Notes: generated by a model not told the origin, from the letters alone. Counted from the stretch's first letter, positions 45,687-54,981 are shown. The stretch is DNA of 64,000 nt from AB-137-C09 sp964458185 (GCA_964458185.1 CAYWFG010000006.1:1-64000), one strand, 5' to 3'. Numbers and translations: made by a program.

Positions 45687-46061
45687 TTAAGAAAGAAGGT
45701 CGCGCACAAATTCCAATTCTTTGCGAATATCACGCAATGAGCATTGCTGGTTGTGCTGGCTCACCCCATGGTTTAATTCACCACTCATCAAGCGTTTTTT
45801 CGCGCCACGAATGGTAAAGCTTTGATCATACAACAGGTGTTTAATTTGCAATACAGCATAGACATCGCTTTGGCGGTAAAAACGACGATTGCCGCCTTTT
45901 TTTACGGGCTTTATATGATTGAATTCAGTTTCCCAGTAGCGTAAAACGTGGGGTTCAACGGCACACATGTCGCTTACTTCACGGATGGAAAAAAACAAAC
46001 GGTCAGGAATATCGGGGACTTCAACCCCCGCATCACTTAATTGACGGGCAGTAAGACTCAT
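45687..46061 (-). CDS. MerR-family transcriptional regulator
   Basis: An N-terminal winged HTH: RLFFSIREVSDMCAVEPHVLRYWETEFNHIKPVKKGGNRRFYRQSDVYAVLQIKHLL. A short C-terminal helix without effector cysteines follows. This is the small MerR protein that regularly follows ihfA in proteobacteria; its targets are generally unknown. It overlaps ihfA by 4 bases. Confidence 0.9.
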   Translation of the reverse strand: MSLTARQLSDAGVEVPDIPDRLFFSIREVSDMCAVEPHVLRYWETEFNHIKPVKKGGNRRFYRQSDVYAVLQIKHLLYDQSFTIRGAKKRLMSGELNHGVSQHNQQCSLRDIRKELEFVRDLLS

Positions 46062-46342
46062 GATTCATCTACGGGCAAACGGTCACGCAATAATTGACTG
46101 GCACGAAAAGTCACGACTTTACGCGGTGTAATCATGATTTCTTCCCCCGTTTTGGGGTTGCGTCCACGCCGTTCGCCTTTTTGCCGAACCATAAAATGAC
46201 CAAAGCTGGATAGTTTGACATCATTGCCTTGGGCAAGTTCTGCTTTGATTTTTTCTAGCATGGATTCGACCATTTCCATGGCATCTTTTTTTGAGAGACC
46301 AATACGTTCATTGATAATATCTGCAATGTCAGCTTTTGTCAT
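46058..46342 (-). CDS. ihfA: Integration host factor subunit alpha
   Basis: A DNA-bending HU/IHF-family protein of 94 residues. It begins MTKADIADIINERIGLSKKDAMEMVESMLE and carries the DNA-intercalating arm GRNPKTGEEIMITPRKVVTFRAS. The EMVE, GNDVKLSSFGHF pattern is that of IHF alpha. A GAGGAGAG ribosome site precedes the ATG. The usual upstream genes pheS-pheT are not present; instead the SNF2 gene of the uvrB pair ends upstream. Confidence 0.93.
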   Translation of the reverse strand: MTKADIADIINERIGLSKKDAMEMVESMLEKIKAELAQGNDVKLSSFGHFMVRQKGERRGRNPKTGEEIMITPRKVVTFRASQLLRDRLPVDES

Positions 46343-46387
46343 AAATCTCTCCTCATGTGCTTAATTCCCGTTCCTGTAAATGCTGAA

Positions 46388-46415
46388 GTTTTAACGAAAG
46401 CCCTTGTTTTGTCAA
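46388..46415 (-). promoter_or_regulatory. Sigma70-like promoter upstream of ihfA
   Basis: Read on the - strand: a perfect TTGACA (46415-46410) and TAAAAC (46393-46388) with 16 bases between, about 45 bases before the ihfA start. The -10 box matches at four of six positions. Confidence 0.5.
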
Positions 46416-46455
46416 TGATTTTAGCAAGAACAGTTGCTGTTTGTTAGCGGTTTCC

Positions 46456-49400
46456 TTATGCCACGGAATCGAATAAGGCATGAATTTCTTCGGTGGTTAA
46501 ATTACTGATTGCTGCTTCTCCTGCGGCATGAATATTATCGGCTAACGATTGTTTTCTTGCTTGCAGCGTAAGGATTTTTTCTTCGACCGTGCCTTCAGCA
46601 ATCAATTTGTAGACAAACACGGGTTTGTCTTGCCCAATGCGGTGCGCCCGATCCGATGCTTGTTGCTCTGCGGCTGGGTTCCACCACGGATCGTAGTGAA
46701 TCACGGTATCGGCAGCGGTAAGATTTAGCCCTGTGCCGCCTGCTTTTAGGCTGATTAAAAACAAAGGAATATCACCTTGTTGAAAGGTATCGACAAGTTC
46801 TTGGCGGTTGCGTGTACTGCCAATGAGTTTGACGTAGGGGATGTTGAGTTCTTGCACTAAGTCTTCAATCAAGCTCAACATGCTGGTAAATTGAGAAAAC
46901 AATAAAATGCGGCGACCTTCTTCCAGCAGTTCGGGCAACATATCACGCAAGGCATCCATTTTGGCAGATGGCGGTATTTTTCCTGCAAAGGGCATGTTTT
47001 TTAATAAACGTGGGTCACAGCAGACTTGGCGCATTTTCATTAAGGCATCAAGTAACACAATTTGACTTTTATTCGCACCCGACAGCGAAATGGCTTCACG
47101 AATCCGTTTTTGCATAGCGAGTCGCACGCCTTCGTAGACTTCACGTTGTGCATTGTCCATGTTGACAGTGCGTAAAATCTCTGTTTTTGGTGGCAGTTCG
47201 GTCGCCACGTCTTCTTTTTTTCGTCGTAAAATAAACGGGCGAATACGCATGTTGAGTTGCTGCTGCTTGTCGATGTCACCCTCTTGTTCAATGGGGTTGC
47301 GAAAGTTTCGGCGAAAGGACTTTTTATCGTTTAAGTAGCCGGGCATCAAGAAATCAAACAGCGACCATAATTCACCCAAATGATTTTCCATGGGCGTACC
47401 CGTAAGGCATAAGCGGTGCTGGCTGGTTAAAGAGCGTACCAACCGTGAGCTGCGAGAATCAGGGTTTTTGACGTATTGCGCTTCATCTAATATCAACATA
47501 TGCCACGGCCTGGCTTGCAATACTTCTGTATCACGCATCAATAATGGGTAGGTTGTAATGACGATATCATAGTCGGGAATATTGCTGAAATACAGTGAGC
47601 GCTCACTACCATGCAACACCAATACCGATAAGGTCGGGGTAAAACGCTGCGCCTCATTTTTCCAGTTATGCACCAAGCTGGTTGGGCAAACAATCAACGC
47701 TGGCTGGCGCAAGCGACCTGCTTCTTTTTCGATTAAAATATGGGCTAATGCTTGTACTGTTTTACCGAGACCCATGTCATCAGCAAGAATACCATGCATG
47801 CCAAGTTGCCGCAGCATTTGCAACCAGTGTAAGCTGTCTTGTTGGTAGTCGCGTAATTGGGCTTGTAGCCCAGCAGGCGTAGCAACTTTTGGCCATTGAT
47901 CGGGGTAAAGCAAGGCGCGTGCTTGTTCTAGCCATAAATCAGGGGCGATATGTATTTGGGTATGCTCTTTTTTTAAGGCTGCGCGTAGGGCAATCAACTG
48001 TGGTGTGGTTAATTTTTTGCTTGCGGGGGTACTGCCGACAAAAATATCCAACATATAATGCAACACATTGGCTAACATGCTGCCTGAAATAGATAGCACC
48101 CGTCCCTGTGGCAAAGAGAGTGCCACCGTTGGTTTTTTTGCCAATTTAGCCAAGGCTTCAATTTGTAAGCATGCAGGGTTACTTTCTACCCACGTTGCAA
48201 TGGCATCGTTTAAAGGCAGTTGTTCGCCATCGCTCAGTTTAACGCTTAAATGTGCCTGCCCAAGCCAGCCCTCACTTTCAGTGTCTAGCACCCATTCATC
48301 GACTTCAGCTAATTGATGGCGAAACGACGCATCCATAATGATTTCGATGGCATCGTTTTTTTCTAAGTCTGGAAGTGTCTCAACCAACCATTGCGGCCAT
48401 TGGCGAGATTCTTCCAGCGTAAATTGATGAGGCTTTAAAGGGGCTTGCTGTAACCACAACACATCGTTAAACAAACCATGCGCTTGCAATAAGCTCAAGG
48501 CATCTTTCTCTACCGTGGCATCACGATGGTAATCAATGATTCCCTGTTCATTGATTACCCGCACTGTTGTTGCTTGGCTAGGAAAATAAAGGCGGCGGTG
48601 TCCCTCACCATAATCCAGCCATAAACTCGCCACATGCACGTATTCGGGTAAAATCCCGTGGTAAATATCAGGTGTGGGTATAGAGCTAAATGCCAACACA
48701 GGTCGCACATGGGCTTGCACCGTATGATAATTTAATACTTTCGGCAAAGGAATGCCTGCGGGTAATTGGGCGATAATAGCGTTTCGTTCGGCATCGCTGG
48801 CATCAGGCTCAACAACAGGTAGATGCAATAATATATCTACAGGATCATCGCTGTTTGCCGAGATCATTCGACCACAGATACCACGCTCTTGATCCACATA
48901 CCATGGCGGTGATAATGGTATAATCACGGTATCTGCGGCATCCGCATCCAGCGTTAGTCGCTGTTGCCCTTGCGTGTTTAATTGCCAGTGCCAATACCCC
49001 GGCAGGGTTTCGCCAATTTTAAGTGGGCGAGAATCAGTGGTTAGCCAATGGCAGCGGGTAGTGCTGATGGCTTGCTTCAGCATCATCACATCATCTTCGC
49101 CATGTAAAACATAATACCGCCGCAATGATGCAGCTTGATCTTCTGCTGCCATACGCAAAACACGACGGTCTACCGCATGCATATAAGCAGGGCAATGTTG
49201 ACGCATGGCATTGGCAGGTTGGTAAGGGGTCATGCGACCGTAGCCACCTTGTTTGCGGTAACTGGTTAAATGGAAGCTTAATACAATGCCATGCCGTGGG
49301 TGCTGTTGCAGCAAATAGACAATGCATTGACCCGCTTTTGGTACGCGATTGCTCGCTGTGCAAGGAACTTTATCCAGTTTTCCCAGCCACATAGAAAACG

Positions 49401-49737
49401 GCGATGGAGGTTCGTCGTTTTCTTCTTTATCGGCAGCATCATCAGTAGTGGTGCTGGGTTGGGTTAAATACTCAAGCTGAGCGAGTAGCAAGGCGGCAAC
49501 ATGCTTGCAGTTAAAACCAGCATCGCATGAACAATTGCCAACAGGTTTGCCTGATTTCCAACGTACCATAACAGTATAGCTGGTCTGCTGGTGATCCATT
49601 ACATCGGCAGATAATATACCATCATCATCACGGATTTTACCGACGCATTGCAGTTGCAGGCTTTGCTTGCCACGGCGTAGTGTTGTCGCATCAAACACCG
49701 CATTAATCATGGCTTCCGTTAATATATTTTGGCTCAT
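46456..49737 (-). CDS. SWIM zinc-finger SNF2-family helicase
   Basis: The N-terminal SWIM finger CSCDAGFNCKH (Cys69, Cys71, Cys77, His79; CxCxnCxH) is followed by a long SNF2-associated region. The SWI2/SNF2 core has ADDMGLGKTVQA, LDEAQYVKN, LTGTPMENHLGELWSLFD, LFSQFTSMLSLIEDL, SLKAGGTGLNLTAADTV and DRAHRIGQDKPV. A role as a DNA translocase in repair or transcription is likely. Its ATG overlaps the uvrB stop (4 bases, AAAGGA upstream), so it is co-translated with the repair gene uvrB. It is related in its helicase part to the SNF2 protein at 32357 but differs in the N-terminal half. Confidence 0.9.
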   Translation of the reverse strand: MSQNILTEAMINAVFDATTLRRGKQSLQLQCVGKIRDDDGILSADVMDHQQTSYTVMVRWKSGKPVGNCSCDAGFNCKHVAALLLAQLEYLTQPSTTTDDAADKEENDEPPSPFSMWLGKLDKVPCTASNRVPKAGQCIVYLLQQHPRHGIVLSFHLTSYRKQGGYGRMTPYQPANAMRQHCPAYMHAVDRRVLRMAAEDQAASLRRYYVLHGEDDVMMLKQAISTTRCHWLTTDSRPLKIGETLPGYWHWQLNTQGQQRLTLDADAADTVIIPLSPPWYVDQERGICGRMISANSDDPVDILLHLPVVEPDASDAERNAIIAQLPAGIPLPKVLNYHTVQAHVRPVLAFSSIPTPDIYHGILPEYVHVASLWLDYGEGHRRLYFPSQATTVRVINEQGIIDYHRDATVEKDALSLLQAHGLFNDVLWLQQAPLKPHQFTLEESRQWPQWLVETLPDLEKNDAIEIIMDASFRHQLAEVDEWVLDTESEGWLGQAHLSVKLSDGEQLPLNDAIATWVESNPACLQIEALAKLAKKPTVALSLPQGRVLSISGSMLANVLHYMLDIFVGSTPASKKLTTPQLIALRAALKKEHTQIHIAPDLWLEQARALLYPDQWPKVATPAGLQAQLRDYQQDSLHWLQMLRQLGMHGILADDMGLGKTVQALAHILIEKEAGRLRQPALIVCPTSLVHNWKNEAQRFTPTLSVLVLHGSERSLYFSNIPDYDIVITTYPLLMRDTEVLQARPWHMLILDEAQYVKNPDSRSSRLVRSLTSQHRLCLTGTPMENHLGELWSLFDFLMPGYLNDKKSFRRNFRNPIEQEGDIDKQQQLNMRIRPFILRRKKEDVATELPPKTEILRTVNMDNAQREVYEGVRLAMQKRIREAISLSGANKSQIVLLDALMKMRQVCCDPRLLKNMPFAGKIPPSAKMDALRDMLPELLEEGRRILLFSQFTSMLSLIEDLVQELNIPYVKLIGSTRNRQELVDTFQQGDIPLFLISLKAGGTGLNLTAADTVIHYDPWWNPAAEQQASDRAHRIGQDKPVFVYKLIAEGTVEEKILTLQARKQSLADNIHAAGEAAISNLTTEEIHALFDSVA

Positions 49738-51719
49738 CGGGTGTCCTTTAGGGTATGCCATTCATCACGGTATTCGGTGGCATCTTCAAAACGTAGGTCA
49801 GCCGCTGCTTCTGTCATCAGTCGTTCAAGCGTCATGATGCGCGTGTTCTTTTCAGCGGTAGTTAGTGTTGGCGGGGCTTCATTGACTTCGACCACCGTAC
49901 TGTAGTCCATATTGTAAATGGTTTGTAAAATATCGGGAATATCTTTGCAAATACTGCGTGGAATAATCCCGTGCTGCGTATTGTAGGCGAGTTGCCGTGT
50001 CCGCCGCCGTTCGGTTTCATCCATAGCAATATGCATCGAATTGGTGACACGATCAGCATACATAATCACCCGACCTTCCACATTGCGCGCAGCTCGCCCA
50101 ATGGTTTGAATCAATGAGCGTTGCGACCGCAAAAAACCTTCTTTGTCGGCATCAAAAATACACACCAATGCCACTTCAGGCAAATCCAATCCTTCGCGCA
50201 ATAAATTGATGCCGACCAAAATATCAAACGTACCCAGTCGAAGGTCACGCAAGATTTCTACCCGCTCAATGGTTTTAATATCGGCATGTAAATAACGAAC
50301 TTTTAAACCCAAATCGTTCAAATAAGTGGCCAAATCTTCTGCCATGCGCTTGGTTAAGCATGTTACCAAAATACGAAATCCTGCATCAATGACCGCAGCA
50401 ACTTCACTGACAAAATCATCAACTTGAGAACTTGCAGGACGTACTTCAATCGGTGGATCAATGAGCCCAGTTGGGCGAATCACCTGCTCAATAAACTCGC
50501 CGCCTGTTTTTTCTAGTTCGTAATGACCAGGGGTTGCCGACACATAAATCGTTTGTGGTACGATGGTTTCAAATTCATCAAACTTCAAGGGTCGGTTATC
50601 GAGTGCAGAGGGCAGGCGAAAGCCGAAATCAACCAAGGTTTGTTTGCGCGAGCGATCTCCTTTGAACATCGCACCAATTTGTGGCACGGTGACATGCGAT
50701 TCATCAAGGATCACCAAGGCATTGTTGGGTAAATAATCCAATAGGGTAGGGGGGGCATCCCCTGCTTTGCGTCCTGTTAAGTGGCGAGAATAATTCTCCA
50801 CCCCTGTGCAAAAACCAATTTCTTGCATCATCTCTAAATCAAACAAAGTGCGTTGTTCCAACCGTTGCGCCTCAACCAATTGGTTTTGAGCATACAAATC
50901 AGCCAAGCGTTCGGCTAGTTCTGTTTTGATATTTTCCATGGCTTTGAGCAGTAAATGGCGCGGCGTAACAAAATGTGATTTAGGAAACACGGTATATTTA
51001 TGCAGCGTTTCCAAACGCTTGCCTGTTAAAGGGTCAAAACGACTGATGGCATCCACATCGTCACCAAAAAACTCAAAACGCACAGCAAAATTATCGGCAT
51101 GGGCAGGGAAGACTTCTAATACATCCCCCCGCACGCGAAACGTACCCCGATGAAAATCAGTGCTGTTGCGCTCATACTGTAGTTCAACCAGTTTATTGAT
51201 CGCTTGCCGTTGATCCAAAGTGCGCCCAACCTCAACATAAAGCAGCATATCAGCGTATGCTTCGGGGCTACCTAAACCATAAATGCACGATACCGAAGCA
51301 ATGATAATAACATCTTCTCGCTCTAATAAAGCGCGGGTAGCAGCATGACGCATGCGATCAATATGTTCGTTGATCGACGAATCTTTTTCAATATAAGTAT
51401 CCGATGCTGGCACATAGGCTTCAGGCTGGTAATAATCATAGTAAGAAACAAAATATTCCACAGCATTGTTAGGGAAAAACTGCTTGAACTCACTGTACAA
51501 CTGTGCTGCCAATGTTTTGTTGTGCGCCATAATCAAGGTAGGCTTTTGTGATTGTTCGATCAAACAAGCCATGCTGTAAGTTTTGCCAGAACCCGTAACA
51601 CCCAACAACACTTGATGCTGCACCCCCTCATGAACGCCCTTAACCATTCGTTCAATGGCCTGTGGTTGGTCACCTTGCGGGGTAAAATCAGCAGAAAGGG
51701 TAAAGCGCATCGCGTGCAT
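49734..51719 (-). CDS. uvrB: Excinuclease ABC subunit B
   Basis: The damage-loading helicase of nucleotide excision repair. Features: TPQGDQPQAIERMVKG, Walker A GVTGSGKTYSMA, the beta-hairpin region VSYYDYYQPEAYVPASDTYIEKDSS, LDESHVTVPQ, HADIKTIERVEILRDLR, IGRAARNVEGRVIMYAD, and a C-terminal UVR motif (MTEAAADLRFEDATEYRDEW) for UvrC contact. It is full length (661 residues). ATG 51710, three codons in, is an alternative start. Confidence 0.96.
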   Translation of the reverse strand: MHAMRFTLSADFTPQGDQPQAIERMVKGVHEGVQHQVLLGVTGSGKTYSMACLIEQSQKPTLIMAHNKTLAAQLYSEFKQFFPNNAVEYFVSYYDYYQPEAYVPASDTYIEKDSSINEHIDRMRHAATRALLEREDVIIIASVSCIYGLGSPEAYADMLLYVEVGRTLDQRQAINKLVELQYERNSTDFHRGTFRVRGDVLEVFPAHADNFAVRFEFFGDDVDAISRFDPLTGKRLETLHKYTVFPKSHFVTPRHLLLKAMENIKTELAERLADLYAQNQLVEAQRLEQRTLFDLEMMQEIGFCTGVENYSRHLTGRKAGDAPPTLLDYLPNNALVILDESHVTVPQIGAMFKGDRSRKQTLVDFGFRLPSALDNRPLKFDEFETIVPQTIYVSATPGHYELEKTGGEFIEQVIRPTGLIDPPIEVRPASSQVDDFVSEVAAVIDAGFRILVTCLTKRMAEDLATYLNDLGLKVRYLHADIKTIERVEILRDLRLGTFDILVGINLLREGLDLPEVALVCIFDADKEGFLRSQRSLIQTIGRAARNVEGRVIMYADRVTNSMHIAMDETERRRTRQLAYNTQHGIIPRSICKDIPDILQTIYNMDYSTVVEVNEAPPTLTTAEKNTRIMTLERLMTEAAADLRFEDATEYRDEWHTLKDTR

Positions 51720-51775
51720 GCTAACGGAAGGATAGGGTGTGGTGAACTCTTTGCGCTATGTTTCGTCGCTCAACA

Positions 51776-52204
51776 TCATTCCAAACGCAATAATCCATTC
51801 ATCACCATATCGGTGTAACTGACAATGCCAATTACTTTGCGACCATCATCGGTGACGACGGGGGCGCGGCTTAGTCCGACTTGGGCGAATAAGCGGCTGG
51901 CGTGGCGGATGTCCATCTCTGGGTGGACGGTGATGGCGGGTTTGGTCATGATTTCGTAGATTGACATGCGATCAGGCGAACGATTTTTGGCGAGTACATA
52001 CTTGGCAATATCAGGCAGCACGACAATGCCATATTCATCGCCGTCGTCATATTTATCAACGATCAGGCATTTGGTTTCAACGTGTTTCATGGTTTGTAAG
52101 GCTTCGCGCACCGTGGCTTTGCTGCATACCAGATCAAATTCTGTTTTCATGACATCACGAACGGTGATCCGTGGTTGTGGTTTTACGTTAGTGTCGCCGT
52201 TCAT
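51776..52204 (-). CDS. Tandem CBS-domain protein
   Basis: Two CBS domains in 142 residues: TVRDVMKTEFDLVCSKATVREALQTM...LIVDKYDD and SIYEIMTKPAITVHPEMDIRHASRLFAQVGLSRAPVVTDDGRKVIGIVSYTDMV. A CBS pair binds adenine nucleotides or related ligands and often gates a transporter. It overlaps the PII-like gene by 4 bases and is the last gene of the GT2-DUF1538-DUF1538-PII-CBS operon. It is probably a ligand-sensing regulator of that membrane system (inference). Confidence 0.88.
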   Translation of the reverse strand: MNGDTNVKPQPRITVRDVMKTEFDLVCSKATVREALQTMKHVETKCLIVDKYDDGDEYGIVVLPDIAKYVLAKNRSPDRMSIYEIMTKPAITVHPEMDIRHASRLFAQVGLSRAPVVTDDGRKVIGIVSYTDMVMNGLLRLE

Positions 52205-52551
52205 AGCTCTCCCTCAACTTCATCCATTAATGTATTGATTTGTGATTTTAAGCCAATGGCATCTTCAACATCGAGTTGAAAGGCAACGCCGCTACCGGGG
52301 TTAGCTTCAAAATCAGCTTCTTTGGCGATGCGCTCTAAAATGCGGCGGCTTAGGTGTTCTTCGACTAAAAACATCAGCATATCGCGTTGGGTTTCTAGCG
52401 TTAAGCCAAAAAAAGTTTTTTTAGGATTTAAGCCCTCGCCACGGGCATCGCCAATCACGGTTGCCCCTGTTGCCCCTGCTTCTCTGGCAACTTCCATCAA
52501 GCGATTGGTTTTGCTTTTATCTACCAAGGCAATCAATAATTTAAAGTGCAT
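52201..52551 (-). CDS. PII-like signalling protein of the DUF1538 operon
   Basis: A 116-residue PII-fold protein beginning MHFKLLIALVDKSKTNRLMEVAREAGATGATVI, with GDARGEG where the T-loop begins, then TFFGLTLETQRDMLMFLV and VAFQLDVEDAIGLKSQI at the end. It lacks the Tyr-containing long T-loop of GlnB/GlnK, so it is a PII-like protein and not a canonical nitrogen regulator. GGAG six bases upstream selects ATG 52551; the ATG at 52563 is within the ribosome site. It overlaps the second DUF1538 gene by 11 bases and the CBS gene by 4. Confidence 0.88.
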   Translation of the reverse strand: MHFKLLIALVDKSKTNRLMEVAREAGATGATVIGDARGEGLNPKKTFFGLTLETQRDMLMFLVEEHLSRRILERIAKEADFEANPGSGVAFQLDVEDAIGLKSQINTLMDEVEGEL

Positions 52552-53317
52552 GGTTATCTCCATTATGGCGATTACGCCATTGGCTTAGTTGGGCATAAGA
52601 AAGTACGCTGATAATCGGAAAAACACAGGCAAAAGCAATCAAGCCAAAACCATCAATCACAGGATCACGCCCCGGAATGCTTGAGGCTAGACCTAAGCCC
52701 AAGGCAGCCAGCAGTGGCACGGTAACGGTTGAGGTGGTCACGCCACCTGAATCATATGCCAGTGGAATCATCATTTTCGGTGCGCGCATGGTTTGCAGCA
52801 AGACGCAGGTGTAAGCAATGAGAATATACAACCATAAATCATTGCCACTGACAATGCGGTAACAACCAATACTCACGCCAACGGCAACACCCAGTGCCAC
52901 CGCCAGCCGCAAACCTAACGAAGAAATCGTGTTGCCAGAGATTTGTTCCGCTTTCATGGCAACGGCAATCAAGGCAGGCTCTGCCATGGTGGTTGCCAGA
53001 CTAAGAAAAAAGGCGAACACATAGACCCAACCATAATCCCAAGGGTTGACCGTTGTGGGAACTGCCTCAACACTGCCAAACAAAAACACAGGGTCGGTTA
53101 ATTGCCTCGCCATGAGATCTCCTAATGGAAATACGGCTTGTTCTAATCCCATCAAAAACAAAACCAGACCTAATAACACATAAGCAAAGCCACGCAGCAC
53201 TTGCCACATTTGAGGAATCCGCTGACGCAGCACCAGTAATTGAAACACCAACAGTATCATTATAATAGGAAATACATCCGCTATGGTTGCCACCAGTGTT
53301 TGCCAAAACATTGCCAT
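52541..53317 (-). CDS. DUF1538 membrane protein, second copy
   Basis: Six to seven membrane helices in 258 residues. The family signature is YDSGGVTTSTVTVPLLAALGLGLASSI (about 188-214) followed by PGRDPVIDGFGLIAFA; an early MAEPALIAVA motif is also present. It is a paralogue of the preceding gene with the same layout, so the two probably form a heterodimeric or inverted-pair transporter. No substrate is established for DUF1538. Its start touches the end of the first copy (1-base overlap), and its end overlaps the PII-like gene. Confidence 0.88.
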   Translation of the reverse strand: MAMFWQTLVATIADVFPIIMILLVFQLLVLRQRIPQMWQVLRGFAYVLLGLVLFLMGLEQAVFPLGDLMARQLTDPVFLFGSVEAVPTTVNPWDYGWVYVFAFFLSLATTMAEPALIAVAMKAEQISGNTISSLGLRLAVALGVAVGVSIGCYRIVSGNDLWLYILIAYTCVLLQTMRAPKMMIPLAYDSGGVTTSTVTVPLLAALGLGLASSIPGRDPVIDGFGLIAFACVFPIISVLSYAQLSQWRNRHNGDNHAL

Positions 53318-54078
53318 CAGCCAACCCCCAATCGAATCATGCCAAAAACCATGACGAAAATAATTGGCAGCAACGAGGCAAAGGCAATCAAGCCAAAACC
53401 ATCAAGCACAGGGTTTCGCCCACGAATAGATGAGGCAAGCCCTACCCCCAAGGCAGTCACCAAGGGTACGGTAATGGTTGAGGTTGTTACCCCGCCTGCA
53501 TCATAGGCAATGCCAATGATCGCCGCAGGTGCAATCATGGTCATCACCATGACCAGCAAATAACCACCAAGGATACAAATATGCAAAGGCCAGCCAAATA
53601 AAATCCGCAACACGCCCAACACAATGGCAGTCCCTACCGACAGTGCCACAGTGTAGCGCAGCGCATCAGCATAGGCTTGCATGGCTTCTGTTGTATTCGC
53701 AATGAGATTACCTGCGGCAGCAATATCAGCGGCTTTGGCAGCAACGGCAATGAGTGGTGGTTCGGCGATGGTTGTACCAAAACCCAGTAAAAAAGAAAAC
53801 ATCAACAGCCAAAAAACATTCCCTTTTTTAGCAAAGGCATGTGCCATGCTTTCGCCCAACGGAAAAAGCCCTATTTCTAGCCCGCGAACAAACAATGCCA
53901 GCCCTAACAAGACAAACATTAGACCCATCAATATGTCGCCCAAGTTCGGAATAGGCTTTTGAAAGACGATTTCTTGAAAGAATACAATGACAACAACAAT
54001 CGGCGTAAGGTCACGCATTGCGCCCCAGAGCGGACGAAAATGTTGCACACTGCGCCAAATAGCAGGAGGAATAGTCAC
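53317..54078 (-). CDS. DUF1538 membrane protein, first copy
   Basis: A 253-residue polytopic protein with LFVRGLEIGLFPLGESMAHAF, GTTIAEPPLIAVAAKAADIA and YDAGGVTTSTITVPLVTALGVGLASSI (about 192-218) before RGRNPVLDGFGLIAFAS. The GG-V-TTST-TVPL segment, rich in small and hydroxyl residues, could line a substrate or ion path (inference). It overlaps the upstream glycosyltransferase gene by 4 bases and the second DUF1538 gene by 1 base. Function is unknown; see the second copy for the suggested pairing. Confidence 0.88.
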   Translation of the reverse strand: MTIPPAIWRSVQHFRPLWGAMRDLTPIVVVIVFFQEIVFQKPIPNLGDILMGLMFVLLGLALFVRGLEIGLFPLGESMAHAFAKKGNVFWLLMFSFLLGFGTTIAEPPLIAVAAKAADIAAAGNLIANTTEAMQAYADALRYTVALSVGTAIVLGVLRILFGWPLHICILGGYLLVMVMTMIAPAAIIGIAYDAGGVTTSTITVPLVTALGVGLASSIRGRNPVLDGFGLIAFASLLPIIFVMVFGMIRLGVG

Positions 54079-54821
54079 GAAAAATCGTTACCGATAAAAA
54101 AATCAGTATGCTGGTGCAAGCGGCGGATGCGCACAATATCAGCAAACATTTTAAGCGGGTCAATGAGCATACGCACGGTTGAGTTCGGTTCGTTGATCCA
54201 TTGCACGGGGATTTCGTTGATGGGCATATTCAACCGTTGTGCCAAAAAAAGAAGCTCCACATCAAAGCTAAAACCATCCAGTTTGGCGCGAGAAAAAATC
54301 GCGTCCGCCGCATGCGCAGAAAAAGCTTTGAAACCACATTGGGTATCTTGAAAAGACAAATCAACACAGTGATGCATCAACCAATTAAAGCTCACCCCCA
54401 TGTGTTCCCGCAGCCAAGATTGATGCCGCGATATATCCGATTCAGGATGCTGCCGAGAAGCAATAACAACGGATGCACCGCCATCCATAGCCGAAAAAAC
54501 TTTTTCCACTTCTTTAATATGGGTAGAATGATCAGCATCCATAAACAAACGAACAGCACCCGTGGCATGGTGCATACCACGCCGCACAGCCGCGCCCTTG
54601 CCAAGGTTCACATGCGGCGGCAACAAGGTAATAGAAGGGCGCGTAGCCAGCAGTTTTGCAACACAATCTCGCGTACCATCGCTGCTACCATCATCAACCA
54701 CAATAATCTCAAAGCCATCAACGACATGCGCACTCAACCAATCGTAAGCATCACAAAGGGTGCATGGCAGGCGTTCCGCCTCATTGTACGCAGGAACAAC
54801 CACAGAAAGCTGCAGCATCAA
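54075..54821 (-). CDS. Dolichyl-phosphate glucosyltransferase-like GT2 enzyme
   Basis: A GT-A glycosyltransferase: LSVVVPAYNEAERLP, EIIVVDDGSSDGT, NLGKGAAVRRGMHHATG, the metal site MDADHSTHI, and DTQCGFKAFSAHAADAIF with FDVELLFLAQ and IPVQWI near the end. This layout is that of polyprenyl-phosphate sugar synthases (ALG5/DPM-like) without C-terminal membrane helices. It is the first gene of the DUF1538 operon. Whether it works with that system or is merely co-transcribed is unclear. Confidence 0.85.
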   Translation of the reverse strand: MMLQLSVVVPAYNEAERLPCTLCDAYDWLSAHVVDGFEIIVVDDGSSDGTRDCVAKLLATRPSITLLPPHVNLGKGAAVRRGMHHATGAVRLFMDADHSTHIKEVEKVFSAMDGGASVVIASRQHPESDISRHQSWLREHMGVSFNWLMHHCVDLSFQDTQCGFKAFSAHAADAIFSRAKLDGFSFDVELLFLAQRLNMPINEIPVQWINEPNSTVRMLIDPLKMFADIVRIRRLHQHTDFFIGNDFS

Positions 54822-54981
54822 ACATAACCAGTAAAATAAAAATACATCGCCCCATGCTAAAAGTTGTAACTATAACGGCAAGCATCAGAAGACAGAGGAT
54901 CGTAAGGGCAAATACCATTTTCCCCGCCCATCAAGACCCTGAATGCAGGGATACTTAAGTTATTACTTGCTCTATCGAAAA

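Noticed and set aside
54937..54950. CCCTG-AATG-CAGGG hairpin as terminator for the cytochrome c'-like gene
   Set aside because: The stem is only 5 bp, and no T-run follows on the - strand; too weak to annotate.
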